Source of the DNA: Diphasiastrum complanatum
Taxonomy: Eukaryota > Streptophyta > Lycopodiopsida > Lycopodiales > Lycopodiaceae
Assembly (NCBI GenBank): GCA_029204225.1
Contig: CM055097.1
Coordinates: 4,062,620-4,126,619 of the forward strand
Length of the DNA stretch: 64,000 nucleotides
Direction of reading: 5' to 3'
Shown here: positions 52,501 through 63,583 of the stretch, piece after piece
Numbering within the stretch: position 1 is the stretch's first letter
Layout of the letters: every line of letters starts with the position of its first letter
Notes under the pieces: model-generated
What the model was told of the DNA's origin: nothing
Seen by the model: the letters and a program-made list of their open reading frames with translations, nothing else
The model's database searches: none
Made by a program: the position numbers and the translations under genes

Positions 52501-53945
52501 TAAGTATATTTCTTTTCCTATAACAACAAAACATGGAAGTTAGCTGATTTTTATCGTGTAGATTTAGGCTAGTTTAAAAAGATTCTGTTCTCATCCACGC
52601 AATCCCATGCTTTCAACAAATCTTGTCCATCCACAACAATCTAGTGGTTTTCCTTAGTTTTTGATTGATAATTCTAATCTAATCTCACATTGGACAATAC
52701 AACATCTCATAGCTTAAAGATGGTACTGTTTTAGGAAAGGAAAGTATGTTAGGCAAGACCAACAAAAATCCTCATCAAGCAGTAATAATATTTGGACTCA
52801 GAGTCTTGTAAGATCAATGGAATACTGATATGCATAATGGCTTGAATGTTTTCCAATATGAAACTGGAAAGATTATTTTACTCCAAACAATATTTTCAAG
52901 ATATGTTAGTAAATCTAGAGTCAGGAGCTTATCCCTTCTGTACCCCAAGGTACAACCTTAGTTTGGTGATGCTGTCAACTACTGAACAATTCTCAGGTAC
53001 TCAAAACTATAGAGTAAAAAATTTGGTCTGAAAGCTTGAGCATTTGCTGACCTTGACTGGAAGTAGCTATAGCTCAGGAATTGAAACTTTTAAACATCAT
53101 AGAGCTCTGCCCTTCTATTTTCTCAAGGGTAAAATAGCATACCTCAAACGGCAAGTTCATATTTTCTTCTATTGGTTAGCACTGAGACTCAACAACGGTA
53201 TTGTGAGTGAAGTTAAATAACATGAGGCAAATTTTCTTGACTAATGAAATCTGCTTGTTTTCAATTTCCATTGCAGGGGCTTGCGACAACTGTAAATCAC
53301 AAAGAACTTGATAAAAATGCAATGAAGGTGGTGTGTAACGCAGATATATCTGATTGGTTTGTTTTGGAAAAGGATGCTTCACTTCCTGAAATATATTTGC
53401 AATCTCGGAAATTGCCTCAACGGCTGGGTGGTCCAGGACCAAAAAAGAGGCCTATTTTGGCATTCTTTGCTGGGCAAATGCATGGCCGAGTCCGACCTGT
53501 TCTCCTAGAGCATTGGAAAGATAAGGAACCAGACATGAAAATTTATGAGGTAATTCCCTCAGGGGTGGCCAAGAAAATGTCTTACGTCCAGCACATGAAA
53601 TCTAGCAAGTATTGCATATGTGCAATGGGTTATGAGGTCAATAGTCCGCGCATAGTGGAAGCCATCTATTATGACTGTGTCCCTGTGATTATTGCTGACA
53701 ATTTTGTGCTTCCATTCAGCAATGTCCTGAACTGGGATGCTTTTTCTCTCACAGTTGCCGAAATTGACATCCCTAATTTGAGAAAGATACTACTTGATAT
53801 TTCGGACAAGAAATACCGGGCAATGCAGAAAAGACTGAAATTAGTAAGGCGGCATTTCATGTGGCATGAGCAGGTGGTCAGATATGATGTTTTTCATATG
53901 ATTCTGCACTCTGTGTGGATGAGAAGGTTAAGACAAGTATCATAA
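49596..53945 (+). CDS. GT47 exostosin-family glycosyltransferase, 4 exons
   Basis: Exons 49596-50453, 51710-51840, 52151-52499 and 53277-53945 join in frame to 668 codons. All three introns are GT-AG (donors GTAAAT, GTGAGT, GTAAGT). The start is fixed by an in-frame TAA just before ATG. Residues 46-64 (VLVGMGLMMLLFVALYC) form a type II signal anchor. A Ser/Thr/Asn-rich stem follows to about residue 285. The exostosin domain (PF03016) then shows APPVLVDADLYPPLYHN, SYEIMERVFKVYVYEEGEKP, GIYSSEGQFIERM, AAKYPFWNETHGADHFFVSC with HDW, FFAGQMHGRVRPVLLEHWKD, CAMGYEVNSPRIVEAIYYDC and VPVIIADNFVLPFSNVLNWD. The architecture fits plant Golgi GT47 enzymes that transfer sugars during wall polysaccharide or glycan synthesis, of the group annotated probable glycosyltransferase At5g03795/At3g07620. 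The substrate cannot be read from sequence. All conserved blocks are intact, so it is probably functional. Confidence 0.93.
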
Positions 53946-54980
53946 TAGGGAAAAGCATCAGTTATGGTCTCTGCCGAACCTGCTTTTATGAAAAACCTGT
54001 AACAAGCATTTGCCAGCAAGATTAAGTCCTGACTTTCCAAACTTCAAAAGATATTTCTCGAAACTTGTCAATCAACATGCCAATACAGAAAAGAGACTAT
54101 ATCACCACTACGAAATGCTTACAAGTCATCTCAGCCTGCATTGTACGTTTAGATAGTGTGGCGTCATGGAGAGTGCTTTATTGTACTTTCATCTTCCAAA
54201 TGGGCACAGGAACTTTACTTCGTGTATAGTTAGTTCTCCATGGACAACAACTACGTGATAAACTGCGGGTGAAAAAGCAAAAGGCAAGATTGGAACCCGC
54301 CTGAATGAATTACGGTGAGCATTTGAGGCAAACCCTCTGGATTATAATGATACTAAAGAATAAAGTTTCAGCTGAATGATTACATCCATGAGTTAGTCAG
54401 AAACAAAAAGCTATATATTTAATGCTTCTGGTGATACACTTCGGTTAGAGCAGTTGTAATTATACTTCAGGAACATTACTCTAAAGATTTTGCATTCATA
54501 AAAATGTACTGATCCAGTAGTTTTAATCTGGAGACCTTGTAAAAATGTAACTTAAGATATCTGTCTATAATTGCAGCCTCTTGAAGCATTGTACTCGTTT
54601 CAGGCAGCTCCAAGCATATAGAGGAATAATGCATTAGCACATCAGTTGAAAATTTCCGATACAAGAGAACTAGTCTTTGGTCTCACTGCTTGTAAGTTTT
54701 GGTTTCTGGCCAGACAAACTCTAGTACTGAAGATTAAGACATCCCCAGCTCTTAAAAGTGATGCAAATCCTCTGGTATGCCAATTGGGTCTCAGAGAACT
54801 CAACCATAATTCACACCAGTACAGTCTTTGAAAGCAATCACTGGGAAAGAATGTATACAATTCTGAAATGATTCATATGTGTTGTAGATAGATTTGAATG
54901 CTCATGCTCTGCCTGAAGGCATGAGGCTATATGATTTGAGTGCATGCATGCATGGAACTCGAAACAAATGAAGGCACACC
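53946..54980 (+). other. GT47 3' UTR and downstream flank
   Basis: No further coding sequence is supported. The 3' UTR probably occupies the first few hundred bases. AATAATG- and AATAAAG-like signals occur (for example near 54358), but the cleavage site cannot be fixed. Confidence 0.4.
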
Positions 54981-56494
54981 TAGGAAGAACTGCATATCAC
55001 AAACAGTTTATAGATATATTTAATCTAGATAGCGTGATCCACTCTATGATCATATTGGACACTTGGGTACTTGAACAAACAAACCAGTTGTCATGTATTG
55101 GTTATCCATAGCCATGATTGTAGCTACAAATGATAGAACTTAATCAATAATAGTATCCTTTTAGCCTTAAAATTTTAGCCTTAAAAGGTCAATAGTAGCT
55201 TAAATGGTCTCAAAAAAGACACTAGAAAAATTTGAGGTGGAAGGGCCTAAATGATCTCTTGAATTGGCCTGATAAAGGATGATAGAGGTTAACAATATAG
55301 TTGGGCAACTTAGTTGGAGTAAATTATCTTTTAAGGGAAGAGTATATAGGGCATTTCTTGCATCATTGAATATATGATCTTTTGGCGGGTTTGAATTGAG
55401 AGAGTTTTGGAAAACCCCCAGTCCCTAATGGGAGGCTCCATGAGGAAAGTCTTTTACGAGGTCTCATGTGGCCAAACCTCATGTAATCATGGCTATTGTA
55501 ATAGATTTGATGATTTGTCTTGGTTATTACCTATTTAATTGAAGATATTGTGATGATTTTTGGATGTTTAGTGTCATAGCATACATGTTTGCTTACTTAT
55601 TTTGGTTCAATTCTCCTAAGTAGGAATATAACATTGGGTTAGGCACATTACATTTGTGGTATAATCAAAGTGCATTTCATCATGGCTAATAGAAGTATTA
55701 TTAAGTTTTGCAAAAAAAATAACATTTTTGAAGTGCAAAGGCTTCATTTGAAGGGCCTGAAGTTGCAAAATGACACTTTATTCATTTGATTTCATTCAAG
55801 CTAGAATGCAGTTTTTCACAATTTTCTATCATTTCTTGAGAAATTTGTGAATCGAAGAGACCAAAATAAAGTTTTTAGATCTGAACAGGTACTGTGTGGA
55901 TTTCTATGATTTCACATGTGTGGAAATTTGGCCACTTTATTCCTCTTGTTCTCTTTGTTGCTTAATCCAAAGATATTGAGTAGATAGCCTGTTGGAAAGC
56001 TAGAAAAGTCTAGTTTCCATTGCAATTTGTTTCAAATAAATTTGATGAGCCAATCAAAAGTAATAAGCTTTTGATTAAGGGTAGTTAGGGTGCCTGGAGC
56101 CTAGACCTGTGTGGACACTTTTTGATTTGACCAAAAAATGCCTGTTTGATCCAAAATCCCATATCTGTGCATACCAATCACACAACTCAAGATCTAGACA
56201 TTGTCTGAGTTGTTTGCCACATTGTTTCATACAAATCCATTGTATTTGAGTCAATTGTGGTTTCTTTGAGCATCCTACACATGCCAAAGAAAGTTTGAAA
56301 CAAAACTTGTCTAAAATCCATTGCAAAGTGAGAGGTTGATCTAGTTTGTAGAACATTGGTAGAAATTTTGAGATCTATCTCAAATTTTGTTGCAAGATCT
56401 TGCATAGGAATTGGTAGTACACCCTTTGTGAGTCTTGTAGTGAGAAAGAAGCAACATATTTGTTTTGTTCATTACAAGAATTTTTCACACATTA
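54981..56494. other. Intergenic; possible degenerate copia LTR and leader
   Basis: No gene. Near 55657 the sequence TGGTATAATCAAAGTGC resembles a mutated copia primer site (compare TGGTATCAGAGTGC in Copia-1), preceded by a CACA end. An eroded LTR may lie at about 54900-55650 and its leader at 55670-56490, upstream of the copia gag at 56495. CACATGTGTGG near 55914 recalls the Copia-3 LTR motifs. Confidence 0.3.
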
Positions 56495-57215
56495 ATGGCC
56501 TCGATGGGATCCTACCTCTTAGAAGCTAGTGAATGACTGAACACCTCCAATTACTCTATTTGGAAGGTTAGAATGAAGTCAATCCTAATACTCCAAGATG
56601 TAATGGACATAGTTCTTGGACTTGAGGAGGAGCCTAGAGTACAACAATAAGTACCAAAATATAAGAAGAGATCTAGGATGGCCCTTCACTTTATCAAAAT
56701 GAATGTCTCTAATGATATCTTAAGAGAAATTGGCTCTTGCACCTTTGCTAAGGAATCTTGGGATGCACTCAAAGTTATCTATGAGGCCAAGAACACCTCT
56801 AGAATACTCACTCTTAGGAATCAAATTTTTCAAAGTTTCCAAAGAAGTGATGAGAGTGCTTCTTCTTATGTATTGAGAATTAAAGATCTTCATAGAGATC
56901 TTGCTTGTGTTGGAGTTACAATCAACCAAATTGAGCTACTTCAAGTCATCCTTAATGGCTTGAAAGAAGAATATGACAACCTTGTCCAATCCTTTGTTAT
57001 CAAGGAAAAGTTACCAAATTTGGAGACTCTTCAAGGAATACTTATTTCCAAGGAAGCAAGACAAAAGTATAAGCTTTTGAAAATGGACAAGCTATCTCTC
57101 AATCCTAATGAAGATGGCAAAGACAAGCAAAAAGGGAGGAGCAAGATCTTTCTTCCTCCAAGTTCAAGAAGAAAAAGATCAAGTGTTTGTTTTGTGGCAA
57201 GTAAGGTCATTATTG
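56495..57215 (+). pseudogene. Copia gag remnant (plus strand)
   Basis: From ATG at 56495 (MASMGSYLLEASE) it is interrupted by TGA and TAA. It is open from 56678: MALHFIKMNVSNDILREIGS, DALKVIYEAKNTSRILTLRN and LLQVILNGLKEEYDNLVQSF. This is the copia gag domain, close to the remnants at 14150 and 60346. Near 57185-57222 a shifted frame shows CGK-stop-GHYCEEF, the zinc knuckle. It breaks off into a Copia-4-like LTR tip. Confidence 0.85.
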
Positions 57216-57360
57216 TGAAGAATTTCAGACCATTTAAGATTCAGAATCATCCCTTGATCTTTGGTTAAAAAGACAACACAATTTACACCATTTGCAATGT
57301 AGAAAATCAGCATCTGCTTAATGAAAGAGTCAAAAACTCAATAATATCTTGATCAAACAC
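57216..57360 (+). repeat. LTR-tip fragment related to Copia-4 inside a copia remnant
   Basis: GTGAAGAATTTCAGACC, CTTGATCTTTGGTTA and AATGTAGAAAATCAGCATC follow the first about 145 bp of the Copia-4 LTR in plus orientation. Upstream is gag and downstream is protease-integrase of a copia element, so the tip interrupts or bridges one coding unit. Confidence 0.6.
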
Positions 57361-57666
57361 CTTTCCAATGTTCTTTTTGTTCCTAAACTCACAAAGTATC
57401 TTATAAGTGTTGGTAAATTTCTTGATAATGCCCTTGATGTGAAATTCAACATCAATTCTTGTATTGTTAAAGAAGGTGATGAGATCCTAGCACATGGATC
57501 TAGATATGGTGTCATTTTCAAGTTAAATTCACATGAAAGTACAAATTCTTGTGATGTTGCTTATATAACTAAAATTTCCAAGGAGGAGTTATGGCATAGG
57601 GGATTGGGACATCCCAATTTTGTAGTCCAAGGATCAAGAAACTCTCATTTCTTGATTCTTGGATAG
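57361..57666 (+). pseudogene. Copia protease-integrase junction remnant
   Basis: The frame reads LSNVLFVPKLTKYLISVGKF, DVKFNINSCIVKEGDEILAH and EELWHRGLGHPNF. This is the end of copia protease followed by the WH..LGH start of the integrase zinc finger. It ends at 57666 without the CxxC half. Confidence 0.75.
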
Positions 57667-58156
57667 CCCAAGAACATCAAGAACATGGTTGTAAGAGGAT
57701 ATGCAAGAATTACATTACAAACCCAGCCTGTTTAGTTTACCTGAATGTTGATTCCTACATCAATCCACAAACAAAAAAGAAAATCTAATCCACAACTAGG
57801 AAAGCAAGAAAACTAATCCACTCTAAAATCCACAACCACACACAAGAAATGGAAGGGCATGATCGTAGGAGCATCACTCAAGAAAACCACCATGATCAAG
57901 GAGCTTAGTGTTGTATCAAAACTCACGGAGGCTCTTCTCATTTGGACATGGAGTAGATACAATGCATAAAAAGCTCCTCTTCTCAAAGAGGGAGCTTCTT
58001 AAATAAGCAAGAGAGCTCCTTAGGTGGCATCCTAGTGGCAGTTCCACATTACACAAATTACAAGTGGAATAATGCTCTCCTCTAGAGGTCACCATCAAAA
58101 GGTGGCTCACTCTACTTTCTTTAAGAGGGGTCTACTTGCATTAATTACTTTTCCTA
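57667..58156. other. Intergenic, no feature recognised
   Basis: AC-rich plus strand without ORFs of note. The CACAAACCCAGCC and AATCCACAACC-like runs may be decayed repeat sequence. Confidence 0.35.
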
Positions 58157-58487
58157 GAAATACTAGTTCCTACACGGTCATTCCATCTTCCGAGATTCAC
58201 CATGAGGCTTACACAGTTCTTGCTTGTCAGTACTAGCTAGTATTCTTTGGCTCTCATACTCAGCTCTCAGTCTTCGTTCATCTCGTCTTCGCAGAGACCT
58301 CCTCGGTCTAAGGTGTGAGGTGCTCTTGGGTATCTCTGGTCGAGTATCTTGGGGATTCGTCAGAATCAGCCAACATCCCAAAAAATGATATAGGCCTCTG
58401 CATAATATATATTTCTCCAGCGCATATCCTCATTTCCAAGTATATATTGCCATTTTGGAGTAAATATACAAATATGTGGTATCACGT
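58157..58487 (-). repeat. Diverged gypsy LTR start
   Basis: On the minus strand, TGATACCACATATTTGTATA and GAGGATATGCGCTGG parallel the first 120 bp of the G1 LTR. The purine tract TTAAGGAGGGGGATA lies just upstream. The far end is not defined. Confidence 0.5.
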
Positions 58488-58510
58488 ATCCCCCTCCTTA
58501 AATGAGAATC

Positions 58511-59245
58511 TGAATCTGAATCATCATCACTGTCACTAGAATCAATCTTCGACTTTCGAGATTTCTTAGTTGATCGTCGCTTTCGTGCTAGTTTTGAGGT
58601 CTCAAAATTTTTGGCACTAGCTATTACTACTGCTAAAGAAGTCATGTCCCCTTGTCTGCAATACTGATCAATCTTTGGTGGTAAACCAGCCAAAACCCAT
58701 TCGATCTGCATATCAACGAGATATACACCGGTTAGTTTTCCTAGGAGATTTTTAACCTTTCGTGTATATTTGCGAAGGGATTCTTTACTCTTCTTCTGAA
58801 CATTGTTTAGACGTCCGAGAATTTTCGATTTCTAACCGATTTCTCTGAACTAGTTCAAAAATGCATCTTTCAGCAGGTATCAGGTTCCTACACGGCCTGG
58901 TTCAACTTGACTGTACCAGATGCACGCCTGTTTTTTTAGCAGACTAGGAAAGATCCGTAGTTTATCTACGTCAGTACCTTCGTTATTTGCATTAGCCATT
59001 GACTCAAATTGTGAGACATAGCTATCTGCATCATCAAAAGAAGTCCCTTTAAAATAATCGTATTTAATTTTTTATATAGAAGTGAAACATGCAGCAGGAC
59101 CCTCCATACCGAAGCTAATTAGGAGTTCAAGTAACTGGGTAGTGATTTCGTCTAGATTTCTTTGACTAGTACTCTCACTTTGTCTTCGTAAAAAATCCTC
59201 TCTAAGCTTACGGTATCGTTCTAATCTGGAATCTCTATCTGACAT
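58511..59245 (-). pseudogene. G4 gag
   Basis: It starts MSDRDSRLERY and follows G1/G2 gag: DADSYVSQFES, IWYSQVEPGRVGT, LGRLNNVQKKSKESLRKYT, MQIEWVLAGLPPKIDQYCRQ, LARKRRSTKKSRKSKIDSSD. At 58511 the Ser/Asp-rich linker runs directly into purine-tract sequence (HLRRGIRDTTYL). This copy keeps the gag region across the G1/G2 breakpoints, so it serves as a reference for them. Several stops are present. Confidence 0.82.
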
Positions 59246-59297
59246 ACACTAGAGATGGAGATGGATTTGTTAGATTTCTTATAACTTTCCTTAACTA

Positions 59298-59315
59298 TCC
59301 CCGACAACGGTGCCA
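59298..59315 (-). promoter_or_regulatory. G4 primer-binding site
   Basis: TGGCACCGTTGTCGGGGA on the minus strand, an Athila/Tat-type site. Confidence 0.8.
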
Positions 59316-59327
59316 AAAATTGGTATA

Positions 59328-60307
59328 TGTTGTACTATACCAACAGGGTTAATATGGATTTTATAGTAAATAATGTCGTTCCCACAGAGGATAGCGTTAG
59401 AAATTTAATCGCGTTCGCGAACTGTTCGTTTCTAGACAGAAGTCCTCAACAACTGAAGTCTAAATTAATGGTTAAAGAGCACGAATGGTTTTAGAGCACG
59501 TTAGAAACTTATGTCAGTGACATTTAGAAAAACAGATCAAAGACTCAATTCTTCAGACAGAAACTGTCATCTCATATGTATACATACAGATTTATTCAAT
59601 GATCGTGCTAGACTGTACCAAAGATAGTCGTTATTCGAGTGTCGAAAAGAAAGTATTCGCGACAGATGAATAAGATGATTTCAAGACAGTTCTTTAGAGC
59701 ATGCTTTACGGATACACAACAAACGACTGTAATGCACTAGAGAGACTGTCTGGTCAGAGAGTAATTCATGTAATGCGTTAGAGATTGTTAGCAGACTCAA
59801 GATCACTCACACTCAGCACTGCGGATAACAGAGATAAGAGAGAATAACTCATAGAACTCTATTCACTAATCTCTTACATATGCATAAACTCTTCTCTCTC
59901 GATACTCAAGACTGAAGTGTGAGATCAATATATGTTCTATGGGACGAACAAACACACCTCTAAAGCAACAGGTGCGTCACTCCCGCAAAGGGTCTAGTTA
60001 ACAATTAGACTGAAAATACGTTCAATTATACCTTGAAAGGTATATTTAACTAAGAGTTAAAGTTACTCTAGTTTAACGTGTCTGTTCATATCTAGCCGTT
60101 TCGTGTGGACGACCTAGTAAAGGTTATCCAAGGCAATGTCTTTCCTATTAAAGGTCATGCCCTTAATTACAAGGCAAGTACTTAGGAGATATATTTCCGA
60201 AAAATGACTTAGGTGATCTATACTTAACCAGCTCATATCTTCATTTTCGAGTATATCATGCCATATTTATGTTGATATTCAATTTTTAACAATAAGGTGG
60301 CATCACA
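59328..60307 (-). repeat. G4 5' LTR (980 bp, internally deleted)
   Basis: It runs from TGTTGTACTATACC to GGCATCACA on the plus strand. It lacks about 280 bp found in the full LTR (junction near 59406, GTTAGAAATTTAATCGCG). Confidence 0.85.
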
Positions 60308-60345
60308 TTTGTATTGTCTAAATCACAAGGAGTCTTCACTATTAC

Positions 60346-60780
60346 ATGGCATCTATAAGTTCCTTTCTATTGGAATCTAGTGAGAGACTATCTACCTCCA
60401 ATTATTCTATTTGGAAGGCTAGAATGGAGTCCATTTTGGTTGTGATGAAGATTGTGCTAGGACTCGAGAAGGAGTGTCAAGAGCTCCAAGAGGTCCAAAA
60501 GTACAAAAAGAGAGCTAGGATGGCTCTAGATATCATAAAGATAAATGTTTCAAATAAATTGTTGTGTGATATTAATTGGCTCATGTACCACATCCAAGGA
60601 GGCTTGGGACACATTGAAATTCGTCTATGGTAGAAAGGTGAAAGCATACTTCACAAAGGACAAGCCAAAAGGAAGGGACAAAGAGCAACATCAACATTTC
60701 ATGAAGGACAAGTCAAAGGAAATTGTCACAACAATTTTCTTAAAAGTCAAAATAAAGATCATGAACAATCTTTAACTTCT
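60346..60780 (+). pseudogene. Copia gag remnant with large deletion
   Basis: It starts MASISSFLLESSERLSTSNY and SIWKARMESILVVMK, then KRARMALDIIKINVSNKLL. After FVYGRK the core is deleted and the sequence passes into the Lys-rich linker before the zinc knuckle (FTKDKPKGRDKEQHQHFMKD). It belongs to the same family as 14150-14715 and 56495-57215. No LTR is attached. It begins 39 bp after the G4 LTR. Confidence 0.8.
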
Positions 60781-62230
60781 TCAACTACATGAAACTTTTG
60801 TTCTTTTTTAAGAAATTAACCAGATCTAAAAAAGTTTCATCTTTAGTTAAATTCAATTGGTATATTTACAAGACACAACACTCTTACAAATTTTTTTTTG
60901 ATATCATAATACTATTGTACGACAAGCTCTTGAAGACGTTTTTTAACAAAAAAAAGTGATCTAGAGACCATTTTTTTCTTAAATATTTTTTAGAATGCCA
61001 ATATTTAACATGATTTTCTCATATATGTTGCTACGATAAATAAAAATAATGGTTAATAAAAAATGATCACAATTCTACATAGACAAATAATTAGATTATT
61101 TTCTATATGCTCAAATTTGTACATACAAAAAAAAATTATTAGATTAAAATTTTAAAATTTTTTATTTTTATTTTTTATTTTTCAAAAAATACTACTTTTA
61201 ATATTTTAACTTTTTTAAAATTTTCAAAATCTAGTTGCTAATGAGGAAGATAAATATATAAATATTTGCATTATTGAAATCCTATTCTATTTTTTTGAAT
61301 CATATCTCACTTGAAAAAGTGAATAGATCTAAAAATATACAAAATATATGAAATTTGGTTTGTCTAAATAACTATTATTTCAGAAATGTAATATTAAAAT
61401 ATTAAAAATTTAAACTTTCTGAAATCTCATAACATGAAATATGTAAAATTTTGTAATTTGCGTTATATTTTTTTTGTCATTGAAATATTACAAAATCAAT
61501 GTCATTTAGATATTGTGAGCACTTATTATTTGAAAAAAAAAAATGCATTTTGATTATCGTATACTATTTTTATGATTGTTTTGTAAAAATAAGACTTTAT
61601 ATTTTTTAACTAAGTTTATAACTTTTTCATTGCAAAATATTATTAAAATTGAAAAAAACCAACCACAAATATATTTTTCTCAGGTAAACAAAATTAAATG
61701 TCAAATAAAATTATACAATAACACGATAAATATTTTATTTATTTTATTTATCAAGTCAATACTATTGTCTCTTGTGTGTCAACCTACTTGCACATTGTAC
61801 TTCAATACAATGGCACTGGCTAATCTCCTATGTCAGATGGCGCTACTTTCATCAGCTGTAGTCTTTCGTACCTCTTCTAACTCATCAAACAAAATAAGAT
61901 AAAAAAATCATTCTATTAATCTACTATAGTTCTACAATAGTAACATGTCTACCATTTTAAACAGCACTAGCATGCATTTGTTGTATTACTACAACTAAAT
62001 AGATTCAACACTCAATCTATAGAGTGAAAAACAATTTCAATTAAATGATTTATTAGCTATTGTGGCTTTTGGTACGAACAAGCCACAAAACCGGTCATGG
62101 GATTCTTCGACTTTTTTGTAACCACTGAAAAATCAAATAAATTGCCAAAAGAAGTTTGGCCGCTGGTGTTGTAGTGCAACATCGAGCATTTGCCATCAAG
62201 AAAATAATAACAAATTGTTATATATTTCAT
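60781..62230. other. Very AT-rich intergenic block
   Basis: The composition is extremely AT-rich, with many A and T runs, notably 60890-61560. ORFs here (for example 61576-61902) are of chance type. No repeat family is recognised. It could be a scaffold or matrix attachment-like region or an old, heavily mutated element. Confidence 0.4.
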
Positions 62231-62239
62231 CTCATTACA

Positions 62240-62500
62240 TAACTTCCCAAGCCTCGCTTGATGAAGTACACTTATCAGCTTCCTTGAGAAGTTCATTAGT
62301 AACATTCATCTCAATGTAGAGCTCTTTTGGCCCTCTTGTTGTACCTCACTTGATCTTGTTGTGTTGTTGGTCTCTCCTCCAGACCTACAACAATATCCAA
62401 AACATCATTCATCTCAAGAAGTAATTCCATCCTCACTTTCCACAATGAATAGCTACTTGAGGTAAGCCTATCATTGGCTTTCAACATGACTCCACTTGAT
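62240..62500 (-). pseudogene. Copia-4-type gag N-terminus (minus strand)
   Basis: Antisense sequence closely matches 25300-25565 (Copia-4 gag start: SSYSLWKVRMELLLEMND-like reading, ERPTTQQDQV). It ends inside the gag near 62240. Its start faces another gag start on the plus strand at 62505. Confidence 0.75.
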
Positions 62501-62504
62501 GTAG

Positions 62505-62880
62505 CAATGATAGGCTTATCTCGAGCAACTACTCAATTTGGAGGTTAGGGATGGAATCCATGCTAACTATGAATGATATGATGGATATTGTGTTAGGTAT
62601 TGATTATCCAAGATCAAATCATTTATCGAAGTCCACATCTAGGGTGCTCACTCTAAGAAGTAAAATTCTTCACAGCTATCAAAAGGAAGGTGAAAGTGTT
62701 AATTTTTATGTGATGAGAGTTAAATCTCTTAAATGTGATCTAGCATGTGTTGGTGATGCTATTGGTAACATTGAAATTTTTCAAGTGCTTCTTAATGGCT
62801 TAGGTTAGGGTTATGCTAATCTTGTTCAAAGTTTTTCTATTCAAAAAACTTTGCATCTATTGAAGAATTGCAAGGCAAAT
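62505..62880 (+). pseudogene. Copia gag N-terminus and core (plus strand)
   Basis: RLISSNYSIWRLGMESML-like reading continues into the 62551-62808 frame: MESMLTMNDMMDIVLGIDYP, a deletion, SKSTSRVLTLRSKILHSYQK, NFYVMRVKSLKCDLACVGDA and IFQVLLNGLG. After a TAG it runs on to about 62880. It is the same gag family as its head-to-head neighbour, but a different copy. Confidence 0.78.
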
Positions 62881-63478
62881 CTAGCCATGTGGAACTTTGT
62901 AAATATTGTGCATAATTGGGTTCCACACATGGAAGGCCAAGATGCCACGTGGAAACCCACTCCTAATAGAGGCTAGGTCAAATTTAGAGAGTTGGTCAAG
63001 TCCATTTGGTAATGATTCCTAGATTATAGGACCTACACCTAAAATTGTGGTGAGATTTTGACCAACCATGTACCTACTTGGCATAACTATAGGAAATAGA
63101 CTTAGGTTACACATTAGGGCAAGAAAGTTGAGTCTACTTCCTTATAACATGCTGAATTTTCACCTAACTTTGCAAAGGAAGTGAGTTTACTATGTAGCTT
63201 CATCTCTCCATAGTGAGAAGATAGAATATTTTTGGAGCTCATTGACAATCTCAAGCTAGTTCACTATGTACATTGAGTTTTTGTGATCCAAATGAAACCA
63301 AATCAATTTCTACTTGTTTCTCAGTTTGAAGGCCGTACTACAGCTCACGATCATGTGTCCGAGAATGGTTCACAATAGTAGCGCACTGTGTGTTGTGATC
63401 TTATTACGCTAGTTACAGATTGAATACTATGTCTACTTTTTGAATTACTTTCACTCTCTCTAAGATCTCTAATCCTAT
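62881..63478. other. Intergenic, no feature recognised
   Basis: No ORF of note. CCACACATGG- and GGTGAGATTTTGACC-like motifs recall LTR sequence elsewhere in the window, but no match could be established. Confidence 0.35.
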
Positions 63479-63583
63479 GGAATCAGATAATTTTCCAAGA
63501 TGAGGCTCGAACTTGCGACCAAAGAAACTTTGGATGGCAACCTAACCAACAAAGCCAATCCCATTGGGTGGAATCAGATAATT
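63479..63583 (-). mobile_element. tRNA-derived short retroposon with 14-bp TSD
   Basis: A 77-bp insert (63493-63569) is flanked by perfect 14-bp direct repeats GGAATCAGATAATT (63479-63492 and 63570-63583). On the minus strand the insert shows a tRNA-like head: TTGGCTTTGTTGGTTAGG, close to the Pol III A box, and GTTCGAGCC, a B-box match, about 45 bases apart, with CCAAA/TTTGG able to pair as an anticodon-like stem. The long target duplication is typical of LINE-machinery retroposition. It could be a 5' SINE head or a retroposed tRNA fragment. Confidence 0.6.

Larger units (their letters stand above)
58157..60307 (-). mobile_element. G4: gypsy-family remnant, gag only between unlike LTRs
   Basis: In minus orientation: 5' LTR (60307-59328), primer site (59315-59298), gag (59245-58511), then immediately a purine tract and the start of a second LTR (58487 downward). 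Everything from the Ser/Asp-rich gag linker to the purine tract is deleted. The second LTR belongs to a related but clearly diverged family (TGATACCACATATTTG against TGATGCCACTTTATTG). The element is therefore a recombinant or was joined by deletion across two elements. Confidence 0.7.

Noticed and set aside
54646-54831. 61-codon ORF downstream of GT47 as an additional exon
   Set aside because: No similarity to GT47 proteins; the protein already ends with the family's usual C-terminus at 53945.
61576-61902. 108-codon ORF in the AT-rich block
   Set aside because: Lys/Asn/Ile/Phe-dominated translation is what extreme AT content gives by chance; no motif.
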